Part shown: positions 1 to 7,180 of the stretch, one piece after another | Position numbering within the stretch: the stretch's first letter is position 1 | Layout: the number at the start of each line of letters is the position of its first letter | NCBI GenBank assembly: GCA_041391425.1 | Contig: JAWKNZ010000005.1 | Coordinates: 355,443 to 419,442 of the forward strand | Source of the DNA: JAWKNZ01 sp041391425 | Lineage (GTDB): Bacteria; Bdellovibrionota_B; Oligoflexia; Oligoflexales; JAWKNZ01 | DNA: 64,000 nucleotides | Reading direction: 5' to 3' | Program-made: the position numbers and the translations under genes | The notes under the pieces: model-generated | What the model saw: only the letters and a program-made list of their open reading frames with translations | Database searches by the model: none | What the model was told of the DNA's origin: nothing

Positions 1-718
1 CAAGACGTTCCATGTCTTTAAAAAGCCGTTGTGCAAATGTTTCAACCGGGACGCCGTCGATTTTTACTTGGGGAGGTGCATTCTTGATCTTGTCTTCGAC
101 GATGGCTTTGGTCTCGTGAATGTCCTTGCCTTTTACATCGTCGACAATTTCATCCTGAAGTTCTTTGTTTACTCGAACGAGTTGTTCTGCTTGTTTCTCG
201 TTTATGTCGCCATCATCTAGTGCGGCTGCGACGCTATCAGACATCTTCTCGCCAATCCTCGCCTTGCGAGCCACGGTGCTTTCACCGATGCCAGTCTCTT
301 CAGAAACTTTTTCGGCGAAAGTTCTATCCATCGGATTTTTCTTCCTTCCTCGGCCTCCATCGTGTCGCGTCGTAACGTGACCGTTACGTTGGCAATACGT
401 TTTATACCAAGCAATGGCTCGCGCTGATTCAGATGGTGTGTAGTCTTCGCGTTGTAAATTTTCGATCACACCGAGAGCACGGAGGTGATCGTCATCTCGC
501 ACGTCCTGGTATTTGCAATCAACTAACTTGAGGCCAGCGAGCTGTGCGGCTCGAAGTCTCCTTTCGCCTGATATGAGGCGCTTGTCGTGGGTCACGACAA
601 TGGGCTGGAGTTGCCCATCATGTTTCAGGCTGTCGGCCAACTCGTTGACCTCGAAAACCTCTCTAAAATTGTGGCCCGTCACTTTGATTTGATCGATCGG
701 CAGTGTTGCGACTTCCAT
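1..718 (-). CDS. ParB/RepB-like partition protein (3' end outside window)
   Basis: The reverse strand is open without a stop from an ATG at 718 to the window edge, giving 239 residues of an incomplete protein. It has the ParB N-terminal layout: a GERRLRA box at residues 51-57 and an IENLQRED box at 85-92. A helix-turn-helix-like stretch follows around residues 130-165, ending in GIGESTVARKARIGEKM. ParB proteins bind centromere-like sites and act with a ParA ATPase in plasmid or chromosome segregation; no ParA is visible here. The start overlaps the small upstream gene by about 55 bases. Its GC-richer codons and its neighbours suggest plasmid or integrative-element origin rather than the chromosomal ParB (inference). 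Confidence 0.85.
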   Translation of the reverse strand, partial: MEVATLPIDQIKVTGHNFREVFEVNELADSLKHDGQLQPIVVTHDKRLISGERRLRAAQLAGLKLVDCKYQDVRDDDHLRALGVIENLQREDYTPSESARAIAWYKTYCQRNGHVTTRHDGGRGRKKNPMDRTFAEKVSEETGIGESTVARKARIGEKMSDSVAAALDDGDINEKQAEQLVRVNKELQDEIVDDVKGKDIHETKAIVEDKIKNAPPQVKIDGVPVETFAQRLFKDMERL

Positions 719-929
719 GCTTCGTTCCCTCCTTTGGTTGAATGATGCGAATAATTTCTTGCTGAAAAGCTATGATTTCCTTTTTCACCGCCTCATCCGT
801 CGCAGCAGAGGCCCAAGCACTGAGTCGGGTCGAGATGGTGGAAAGGATCATTGAAAACTGAATTACGGCATTGTTTTTCTGCTCATTGAGATCGATCAAT
901 CGCAGCATGACGTTGGTATCTTGGCTCAT
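663..929 (-). CDS. Small hypothetical protein upstream of parB-like gene
   Basis: An 88-residue open frame with no signal peptide or membrane segment. The first two thirds are predicted to be helical with regular leucine/isoleucine spacing; the tail is rich in Gln, Ser and Asn. It starts at an ATG with a weak GGGA site upstream and overlaps the start of the ParB-like gene by about 55 bases in another frame, so the two are probably co-transcribed. I do not recognise the family. It lies between the repeat cluster and parB, so an accessory role in partition or replication is possible but unproven. Confidence 0.5.
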   Translation of the reverse strand: MSQDTNVMLRLIDLNEQKNNAVIQFSMILSTISTRLSAWASAATDEAVKKEIIAFQQEIIRIIQPKEGTKHGSRNTADRSNQSDGPQF

Positions 930-1049
930 TCGAATTTCCCATTTGTTTTTCGAAGTTGTGGGTCAAAGTTTAGGGGATAATTTTTACAGAAGCTAGACGC
1001 CCGTCAACGATCAAAGTGCTTTTTTTAAAGGGTTTTCAATGGGTTTGAA

Positions 1050-1205
1050 TTACGGACTATACGAATTTTACGAATTCAATTCTTAATTCGTCTAGTTCGT
1101 TTAATTAGTCCAAATCGTAAAGTTCGTAGAAAAAGGGAATTCGTCAGTTCGTAGTTCGTAAAGGGTGTTCTGGATCCTACAGTTCGTAAAAATCGTAGTT
1201 CGTAG
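1050..1205. repeat. Iteron-like cluster of AGTTCGTA repeats
   Basis: The octamer AGTTCGTA occurs five times, at 1121, 1146, 1153, 1181 and 1197. A one-mismatch copy lies at 1094, related AATTCGTC units nearby, and inverse TACGAATT units at 1060 and 1069. The surrounding stretch 930-1306 has no convincing gene. Clustered short repeats beside a parB-like gene are typical of replication iterons or a partition (centromere) site. Spacing is irregular and two copies overlap by one base, which fits a centromere-like or multi-protein binding region somewhat better than classical phased iterons (inference). Confidence 0.6.
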
Positions 1206-1306
1206 CGTTGAACAAGAGCAGGTAGGTCGTAGAATAGATACTCTATATTGCACTATGCAAGACAGAGGGGATAGAGAGGTGCCCCTGAACGAGCGGCGTA
1301 TATCTC

Positions 1307-1915
1307 TCAGGCACCTACAGCCAGATTTGCGTCTTTAAAGATTTTTATTGCAGAACTTAGGAATAGGACTGTCAGTCCGAAGCCAACGGCTAGATCGGGC
1401 CAAGGAGATTTCGTTAAAAAGACAACGGCTGCTGCGACTAAAACGGATACATTTGCGACAATATCGTTTCGGGAGCACACCCAAACAGATTTCATATTGA
1501 TATCATCGTCTCGGTGCCGAGTTAGCAGAAAGAGGCAGAATAGGTTGGCTATAAGGGCAATGGAACCGACAGAGACCATGAAGGAAAAATCAGGGATCAC
1601 AGGGTCTATGGCCTTATAGAAACTTCGTGCGGCAATTGCTAGGCCGAAGAAAAGCATAATCGAAGCCTTGAGCTTTGCAACCGAAGCCTTCTCTTTGGGA
1701 CCCATTCCGACGACTGCGAGGCTTGAGCCGTATGTTACAGCATCGCCAAGCATGTCCAACGAATCACCAACAAGAGCGAGGGAATCCCCAATAACGCCAA
1801 AGGTCAATTCGACGAAGAACATGAGTGCATTGATGATGAGCACCATCCACAAGATTTTCCGATGCTTCTTTGCGGTTTGCTCTAGCTCCCCATCGCTGGG
1901 ACAGCAACTTCCCAT
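1307..1915 (-). CDS. Cation diffusion facilitator family transporter, short form
   Basis: A membrane protein of about 202 residues with five to six hydrophobic segments. It carries the paired CDF metal-site motifs: DSLDMLGD at about residues 51-58 and SRNDIVANV at about 148-156. Such proteins export divalent metals (Zn, Co, Cd or similar) from the cytoplasm in exchange for protons. It lacks the long C-terminal cytoplasmic domain of typical CDF proteins. The N-terminus begins MGSCC, so two cysteines sit at the extreme start. I chose the ATG at 1915 because GAGGTGG lies six bases upstream; an in-frame TTG at 1930 overlaps that ribosome site. It sits within the GC-richer element-like region, suggesting accessory metal resistance. 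Confidence 0.85.
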   Translation of the reverse strand: MGSCCPSDGELEQTAKKHRKILWMVLIINALMFFVELTFGVIGDSLALVGDSLDMLGDAVTYGSSLAVVGMGPKEKASVAKLKASIMLFFGLAIAARSFYKAIDPVIPDFSFMVSVGSIALIANLFCLFLLTRHRDDDINMKSVWVCSRNDIVANVSVLVAAAVVFLTKSPWPDLAVGFGLTVLFLSSAIKIFKDANLAVGA

Positions 1916-2033
1916 TTGTGACCACCTCAAGTTTGGCTTCGCTGAAGCCTACCACCAAATCCTATTCCATCCCACCTGTATGGATTTCGTTGTAATCTTA
2001 GAGGAATAAACTAATCCACGCACTTGGAAAGAT

Positions 2034-2243
2034 TTAGCGAGCCACTTCTTGTTCGTCGACATAGAAGTAGGCCTGTTCAAGCTCTCTAGATACCTCTTCA
2101 ATCATTGAGCCGAGGCCATACAACGCCTCCTTTGAAAAAAGGGACTCATTGGTTTGGTGCTTTAACGTGGTGGCGAAAAACTCAAGGCGAGTGTAGGAAG
2201 TGAGAAGCACATCTCGGACATCGATCTTACTCTTTTTCGACAT
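2034..2243 (-). CDS. Small hypothetical protein, paralog of the gene upstream
   Basis: A 69-residue soluble protein with no signal peptide. Its centre (SKEALYGLGSMIEEVSREL) resembles the segment SQDTFYGMGGLIINLAGQV of the 150-residue protein encoded directly upstream. The two frames overlap by 17 bases, so translation is probably coupled. I do not recognise the family and no catalytic motif is visible. The pair may form a hetero-oligomer built on a shared helical segment (inference). Confidence 0.6.
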   Translation of the reverse strand: MSKKSKIDVRDVLLTSYTRLEFFATTLKHQTNESLFSKEALYGLGSMIEEVSRELEQAYFYVDEQEVAR

Positions 2244-2679
2244 CGACGCTTCCCTCCGGCTCTTGGTTTTCCTTTGGTGGTGGGGAAGATGATGGTCCTG
2301 TCTTGGTGGATGCTTCTCGCTTGAGCATTTTGTCGGTAGCAGTAGCTTCGCATCGTGCCTTTAGAAACTCGGTAAACTCGACCATCATTAGATGGAAGGG
2401 AGAGGGCTCTTTCTCCTCTGATTCTTCGTCGGTATTTCCCTCCTCGTCGTCATCAATGCTTGGAGGTTGTTCGGGACCATATAGCAGAGTCTCGCTGACC
2501 TCTTTGACCTGCCCCGCGAGATTTATGATCAGACCACCCATTCCATAAAAGGTGTCTTGGGAATGACAGGGATCGGTGTCCTGGTGCTGGATGAATTCAC
2601 CCAATGCACTTAGATAGTCTGACAGCTTCGACAGGTCATAACCGGCCTTATCGGTCTCCTCAAGTGATAGTAATGGCAT
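2227..2679 (-). CDS. Hypothetical acidic protein of the element-like region
   Basis: A 150-residue protein with a helical N-terminal part (residues 1-75), a strongly acidic linker (DDDEEGNTDEESEEKEPS) and a Pro/Ser/Lys-rich, Glu-rich tail. There is no signal peptide or membrane segment. Its FYGMGGLI segment matches the LYGLGSMI segment of the downstream small gene, making them probable paralogs. The start at 2679 is preceded by AGGAGGAAATTGCT, a strong ribosome site. It is transcribed away from the XRE regulator gene, and the shared upstream region carries twin palindromes. Function unknown. Confidence 0.65.
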   Translation of the reverse strand: MPLLSLEETDKAGYDLSKLSDYLSALGEFIQHQDTDPCHSQDTFYGMGGLIINLAGQVKEVSETLLYGPEQPPSIDDDEEGNTDEESEEKEPSPFHLMMVEFTEFLKARCEATATDKMLKREASTKTGPSSSPPPKENQEPEGSVDVEKE

Positions 2680-2710
2680 AGCAATTTCCTCCTACGTCCT
2701 GCCGGATGAG

Positions 2711-2744
2711 CGGATATATCCGTAGTATGCAACGGACATATCCG
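2711..2744. promoter_or_regulatory. Twin palindromic operator between divergent genes
   Basis: CGGATATATCCG (2711-2722) is a perfect 12-bp palindrome. CGGACATATCCG (2733-2744) is the same palindrome with one mismatch. Their centres are 22 bp apart, about two helical turns, so two dimers would bind the same DNA face. The pair lies in the 107-bp gap between a leftward gene (start 2679) and a rightward XRE regulator (start 2787). Autoregulation by that regulator is the simplest reading (inference). Confidence 0.65.
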
Positions 2745-2786
2745 CTGTTACCATGGAAAGCAAGCTCGAAAAATGGGTGGGGGAAA

Positions 2787-3065
2787 ATGCCTAGAAAGAG
2801 AATTCAACAGGTGGGGAATGCCAAAACACGCAAATTGGTCGAGAATCTCCAATTGAACACGCTTTACTATCGAGACAAGTGCAGTTGGAATCAGGAGGAG
2901 TTGTCTGATGCATCTGGCCTGGCAATAGGGACAGTTCGTGAGCTGGAGCAGGGTAAAGTTACAAACCCCAGGATTGAAACAGTTGTGGCACTGAGCGACG
3001 CTTTTGGGCTCGAAGATCCACTTGTACTCCTTCGAAAGCCCAAGGGTCGTGTCATCCCAAAATAG
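2787..3065 (+). CDS. XRE-family helix-turn-helix transcriptional regulator
   Basis: A protein of about 92 residues from the ATG at 2787, which follows a GGTGGGGGAAA ribosome site; an upstream in-frame start at 2706 would run through the palindromic operator and is unlikely. The centre has the Cro/CI-type fold pattern: WNQEELSDASGL, then AIGTVRELEQGK, then the recognition-like TNPRIETVVALSDAFGL. Such proteins bind palindromic operators as dimers. The gene is divergent from the small acidic protein gene, and the twin operator lies directly upstream, so it probably represses itself and its neighbour. No other domain is present. Confidence 0.8.
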   Translation: MPRKRIQQVGNAKTRKLVENLQLNTLYYRDKCSWNQEELSDASGLAIGTVRELEQGKVTNPRIETVVALSDAFGLEDPLVLLRKPKGRVIPK

Positions 3066-3516
3066 CGCTTTGGGACGACATGCGTATTTTTGGAGCAGAA
3101 AGTCTAAAAGAAGACGACAGTTCCTGGCTGGATTGGAAATACAAATAGAAGTTATCTAGATCAAAAAAGCGAAAGATTTTAAGTTGCTTAATGTAGTAGG
3201 GGAATTAGATGGCAATACGAATGGGATGACAGATGGGTTCGACTTTAGTATGTTGGGGTCCGCCATTATTTCTGCAATAATAGCATGTTAGAGAGAATTT
3301 CCCAACAACATTTATATCTGGATGGTTGAACGGCTCTCCTTCTTTCGTGGTGGGTAAATCCTAAAACCCTTCAATGACAGTCATTCAATATTACTCTGTG
3401 GCGTGGCTTAACTAAACTTTCAGACTCCGTTGAAACATTGGCTAGGTTAAGAGGTACTTATGGGTAAGACTAAGATTTTTTAGGGCCAACTCAATGTATC
3501 CTGATCTATTTCAAGG
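3066..3516. other. Non-coding stretch at the edge of the GC-richer region
   Basis: No convincing gene, RNA or repeat was seen between the XRE gene and the receiver-domain remnant. Base composition shifts here from the GC-richer left end to the AT-rich style of the rest of the window, so a boundary of an inserted element may lie in this stretch. I could not identify flanking direct repeats. Confidence 0.4.
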
Positions 3517-3759
3517 TTCAAAGATTATGATATTGCCATTGTTGAAAACGACAAAGGGACACTCACCGGCATAGAAGTTGGAGAATACTTGACTGCACTA
3601 TTGAAAAACATGCCTTTAGTTCTGATTTCCTGCGGTCTTAGCCCAACACGCCTTATCCAAGAAAGTTGGCCTGTGTCAATCAAAGGCTTTGTTCATAAAA
3701 ATGAAGGCCCAGATGCGATTTTCGATTCAGCCTTGCGATTTCGCAGTTTGGCATCGTAA
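3517..3759 (+). pseudogene. Remnant of a response-regulator receiver domain
   Basis: The forward frame is open for 80 codons with no usable start and ends in TAA at 3759. It reads FKDYDIAIVENDKGTLTGIEVG, followed by MPLVLISCG and IKGFVHKNEGPDAIFDSA. This fits the second half of a REC domain: the beta-3 region carrying the acidic site (IVEND), the beta-4 strand with its Ser, and the beta-5 Lys (VHKNEG). The first third of the domain, including the acidic pair, is missing and a stop precedes the frame. It is most simply a truncated gene left near the element boundary. Confidence 0.55.
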
Positions 3760-3861
3760 GGAATCGAGCATGGACTAACCGAAGCTTAATTGAAACAAAC
3801 CAGATTGGCAGAGCAATCGAGAAAAAATCTCAGGAACACTGTAACATACTCTCTTAAATCT

Positions 3862-4284
3862 TCAGGAAATTTTCCTAACGATCGCGTCCAAGGAGAAGGA
3901 ACCTGCTCCTAAAGCAAGGAAAGCTAAAAACCCGCTGAAGTATAATAAAGCCATTTCTTTTTTTGCGAAAGGGTCTGCACCATGGGCGATAAATGCCGCA
4001 ACAAACATTGTAATCAGAAGAAACGAAGCACTTAATCTGGTCATTAAGCCAAGAGCAACAAATAAAGCACAAAGGAACTCACTTAATCCAGCACACCATG
4101 CTAGAAAATCGGGAAAGGGCAATCCCATTTTAGAAAGAAAGCCAATAAATTGTTCCTGTGGTGGAATCTTTCCTAACCCATGGCCAAAAGCCATCATTAA
4201 CCCTATTTGAACCCGTACAACAAAAAATAAGAAATTTGGCAGCATTCCCTCGATATTCTGGCCTGAAAATAATAGTTTCTTCAT
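3862..4284 (-). CDS. DoxX family membrane protein
   Basis: A 140-residue protein with four hydrophobic segments, matching the DoxX pattern: an N-terminal FVVRVQIGLMMAFGHGLGKI segment, then GLSEFLCALFVALGLMTRLSA, then a HGADPF loop before the last two helices. DoxX proteins are small inner-membrane proteins linked in different systems to quinone redox or oxidative stress; the role here cannot be told. Start at 4284 has AGAGG about seven bases upstream. It stands alone, convergent with the remnant on its left and divergent from the MscS gene. Confidence 0.85.
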   Translation of the reverse strand: MKKLLFSGQNIEGMLPNFLFFVVRVQIGLMMAFGHGLGKIPPQEQFIGFLSKMGLPFPDFLAWCAGLSEFLCALFVALGLMTRLSASFLLITMFVAAFIAHGADPFAKKEMALLYFSGFLAFLALGAGSFSLDAIVRKIS

Positions 4285-4572
4285 GTTTTACCTCTTCGCT
4301 TTTCGGTCAAAACTCGTAGGCGACTCTTTATGTAGAGTATCAAGACTTGATACTTGATGCAATCAATTGAGCATGCTAGTCAAAATCATTCATATTCGAG
4401 TTCGAAGAAATCCGGCTGATGCAAACCTTATCAACATCAAAGTAACAACTTAATATTATAGGATAAATTATTATGCTTTCAAAAAATTCACTTCATTTAT
4501 AAACTCAATCTAATCTTCAAAATATGATAATTTGGACCATTACCCTGACTAACTATAATAAATGTAATTTTG

Positions 4573-5400
4573 ATGAAAGTGACTACCTTGGAATTTTTTA
4601 AACAATCTGGATTAATGAATAATATCATTGGATCTATAATTTTAATAGCTCTGCTATTTTCATTCAGAATACTTGCTCTACGGACTATTCAAAAATGGAA
4701 ATTTCCAAGCAACGAAATTAGAAGAAAATGGATAGTTCAATCGAGAAATGCCACCATTGTTTTTCTGCTTTTTGGCTTACTATTTATCTGGGCATCTGAA
4801 TTGAAAGAATTTGCAGTTTCGATCGTTGCTTTTGCTGTAGCCTTGGTGATTGCAACAAAAGAGATGATTCTTTGCATGTTGGGAGGCTTTCTAAAATACA
4901 GTGGCAACCTGTTCAGCATAGGAGACAGAGTAGAAATAGGTGAAGTAAGAGGCGATGTCATAAACCACAATTTTTTTGTAACCACCATATACGAGATTGG
5001 GCCTGGACAAAAAATGCATCAATTTACGGGGAGAATAGTTGTAGTTCCCAATAGTTTATTTTTGTCAACGCCGGTAATTAATGAAACAGAAACCGGTCAA
5101 TTTGGGCTTCATGTTTTTCGTGTGCCATTCTCCAGAAATACAAATTGGCAAATCGAAGCTTCAAAACTTCTGGAAATTGCAAAGCATGAATGTTCTGAAT
5201 ACCTCAAGCAAGCACGATCAGAATTTGAAAAGCTTAGTAAGCGAGAAGGTTTAGAAATACATAAAATTGAACCAAGGATTCAAATTCATTATTACGACGA
5301 AAAGAGAGTGGATGTTGTCCTTCGGATTCCAGTTCCCGCAAGAGCAAAAGGGCGAGTCGAACAATCTGTTCTGATGAAGTATTCGGGGTTACAACCATAA
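4573..5400 (+). CDS. MscS-family mechanosensitive channel
   Basis: A 275-residue protein with three N-terminal membrane segments (about residues 18-38, 58-78 and 80-105). An MscS-type beta domain follows with GDRVEIGEVRGDVINHNFFVTTI and VVVPNSLFLSTPVIN, corresponding to the conserved GDxVxI and VxxPNS motifs. The C-terminal alpha/beta region is rich in Lys and Arg. MscS channels open under membrane tension and release solutes on osmotic downshock. I prefer the ATG at 4573 over the TTG just before it. No clear ribosome site is visible. Single gene between divergent and convergent neighbours. Confidence 0.88.
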   Translation: MKVTTLEFFKQSGLMNNIIGSIILIALLFSFRILALRTIQKWKFPSNEIRRKWIVQSRNATIVFLLFGLLFIWASELKEFAVSIVAFAVALVIATKEMILCMLGGFLKYSGNLFSIGDRVEIGEVRGDVINHNFFVTTIYEIGPGQKMHQFTGRIVVVPNSLFLSTPVINETETGQFGLHVFRVPFSRNTNWQIEASKLLEIAKHECSEYLKQARSEFEKLSKREGLEIHKIEPRIQIHYYDEKRVDVVLRIPVPARAKGRVEQSVLMKYSGLQP

Positions 5401-5594
5401 TTACTGGGGTATAATTTTTTACAAAAAACATGAAACATGAATTTTTATTTAAGCTATATTGTAGCTGAAATCTATTTTGCGATGGATAAGGAGCAACACA
5501 AAAATAATTTTAGCCATGTAAATAACATTTAGTGAGGACTAAATTTAGAGGAAGAAAGACACATATTTTCAAACCCAAGAAATAAAACTACCCC

Positions 5595-6002
5595 CTATTT
5601 TTCTTCTAAAAAATTTAATGAGTTTAGAAACTCGATATACTTTGTACCAATAGGCTTAGTCTGAAATCCAACACCAAGTTCCTCGGCTTTTATTTTATCT
5701 CTATCATCATCAGAGTTTGTCATGAGAATAACAGGAATCTCTCCTTTTATTTTTTGTTTTTCAAGGGCCTCTAAGACATCAAAGCCATTTAACCCTGGCA
5801 TTCTAATATCAAGTAAAACCAAAGAAGGGGGAGAATATATTCCATTGTTTACGTCATTCATGTACTTTAAAAATTTCTCTCCAGATTGAAAAAATTTGAT
5901 AGGATTTTTTAAAGTGCTTTGTCCGTAAAAGATCTCAACAATTCTCAAGTAATCCTCATTATCGTCGACAAAAACTATATCTTTTTTTCTGGTACAATTC
6001 AT
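5595..6002 (-). CDS. Single-domain response regulator (CheY-like receiver)
   Basis: A 135-residue protein consisting only of a receiver domain. It has the acidic pair at residues 13-14 (FVDDNEDY), the phospho-acceptor Asp at 65 (LLDIRMPG), the Thr at 95 (LMTNSD) and the Lys at 116 (FQTKPIG). There is no output domain, so it would pass phosphate on or act through protein binding. It is the last gene of a three-gene operon: its ATG overlaps the stop of the receiver-kinase upstream in an ATGA arrangement. Receivers of this kind next to REC-kinases are often bound by phytochrome-like or multi-step phosphorelays. Confidence 0.9.
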   Translation of the reverse strand: MNCTRKKDIVFVDDNEDYLRIVEIFYGQSTLKNPIKFFQSGEKFLKYMNDVNNGIYSPPSLVLLDIRMPGLNGFDVLEALEKQKIKGEIPVILMTNSDDDRDKIKAEELGVGFQTKPIGTKYIEFLNSLNFLEEK

Positions 6003-7120
6003 TTACTTCCCCCGTCCAGAATGAACTTCATGTGAACAAAATCATCTTCACCTTCAATCCAGATTTTTCCTTGGTGATGTTCAACGATTCTTTTACATAA
6101 GCTCAAACCAATGCCGCTTCCTGAAGATTTCTCAAGTTTTTCAAATATTTGAAAAACTTTTTGCCTCTTATCTACAGGAATTGTAGATCCAAAACTTTTA
6201 ACTCCTAGGATTTTATGATCATCCTCTCCAATTTCCTCAGTAAAAATAACAAGAGGGTTTTCGTTTTTAGAGTGTCCAATCGCATTTTTTATAAGATTAA
6301 GATAAAGTTGATATGCCAAAATCTTATAAACAAAAATTGACTCTGAACTGATCTCAAATTTAAATTCAGCTTTATCTTTCATTATGCCTAAATTATTAAT
6401 TACCTCGTCAATTAAACCTTTTAATTTAACCTCTTCCCTTTGCATACCCGGCTTACCTATTTTGGTAAGCTCCCTAAATGAATAGACTAATGCCACCATT
6501 TGGTTACAAGACCTATCGAGCATTTCCATCATTTTATTGCGCTGCTTATTCTCACTTTCAAAATCCAAACTTTTTATAATTTCTACTATATTTTTCATCT
6601 GCCCTAATGGTTCCTTTAAGTCATGGGCAGCAATATGAGTAAAATGCTCCAAATCTTCATTTTTCTGAATTAGCTCTCGGCTTCTCTGTGCAACCAACTC
6701 TTCTAAGCTATTGTTGATCTTTTCAAGCTCTACCTTATTTTTATAATTATCTAAAAAAAAGTTAATCTTCCCTTGCAGTACTATTGGCTCCACTGGAGTC
6801 AATAGATAGTCTACAGCTCCAAGCTCATACCCCTTAAAAATAAACCTCTGATCCCTATGGACACCCGTTACAAAAATTATAGGAATCTTCTGTGTAGATT
6901 TTTTCCCCCGCATCAACTCAGCCAGTTCAAATCCACTCATTTCCGGCATTTTAACATCTAAGATAGCAACTGCTACCTTATGGTCAATCAAATACTCTAG
7001 CGCTTGTTTACCAGATTGAGCTGTCAAAATATTCACATCATCGCGTTTTAGAACTTTTCTAAAAGTATCTAAGTTCTTAATTTGATCATCAACGATCAAA
7101 ATATTAATTTCACTTTTCAT
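5999..7120 (-). CDS. Receiver-domain histidine kinase (REC-HisKA-HATPase)
   Basis: From the ATG at 7120, preceded by GAGG, the protein has 373 residues. A receiver domain comes first with the phospho-acceptor Asp at 55 (AILDVKMP) and Thr at 85. The usual conserved Lys is replaced: the motif reads DYLLTPVEP. After a coiled linker (about 125-158), the kinase phospho-acceptor is His166 in HIAAHDLKEP. The ATPase domain follows with the N box (YQLYLNLIKNAIGHS) and the GSGIGLSLCKRIVE box. It is cytoplasmic with no membrane segment. It overlaps the downstream response regulator by four bases and lies just after the large membrane hybrid kinase, so the three probably form one phosphorelay. Confidence 0.9.
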   Translation of the reverse strand: MKSEINILIVDDQIKNLDTFRKVLKRDDVNILTAQSGKQALEYLIDHKVAVAILDVKMPEMSGFELAELMRGKKSTQKIPIIFVTGVHRDQRFIFKGYELGAVDYLLTPVEPIVLQGKINFFLDNYKNKVELEKINNSLEELVAQRSRELIQKNEDLEHFTHIAAHDLKEPLGQMKNIVEIIKSLDFESENKQRNKMMEMLDRSCNQMVALVYSFRELTKIGKPGMQREEVKLKGLIDEVINNLGIMKDKAEFKFEISSESIFVYKILAYQLYLNLIKNAIGHSKNENPLVIFTEEIGEDDHKILGVKSFGSTIPVDKRQKVFQIFEKLEKSSGSGIGLSLCKRIVEHHQGKIWIEGEDDFVHMKFILDGGSK

Positions 7121-7180
7121 AAAATACCTCATTCGAAAAATGTGCTAGGGATTTTTTGAAAATAAAATGCCATCATATAA

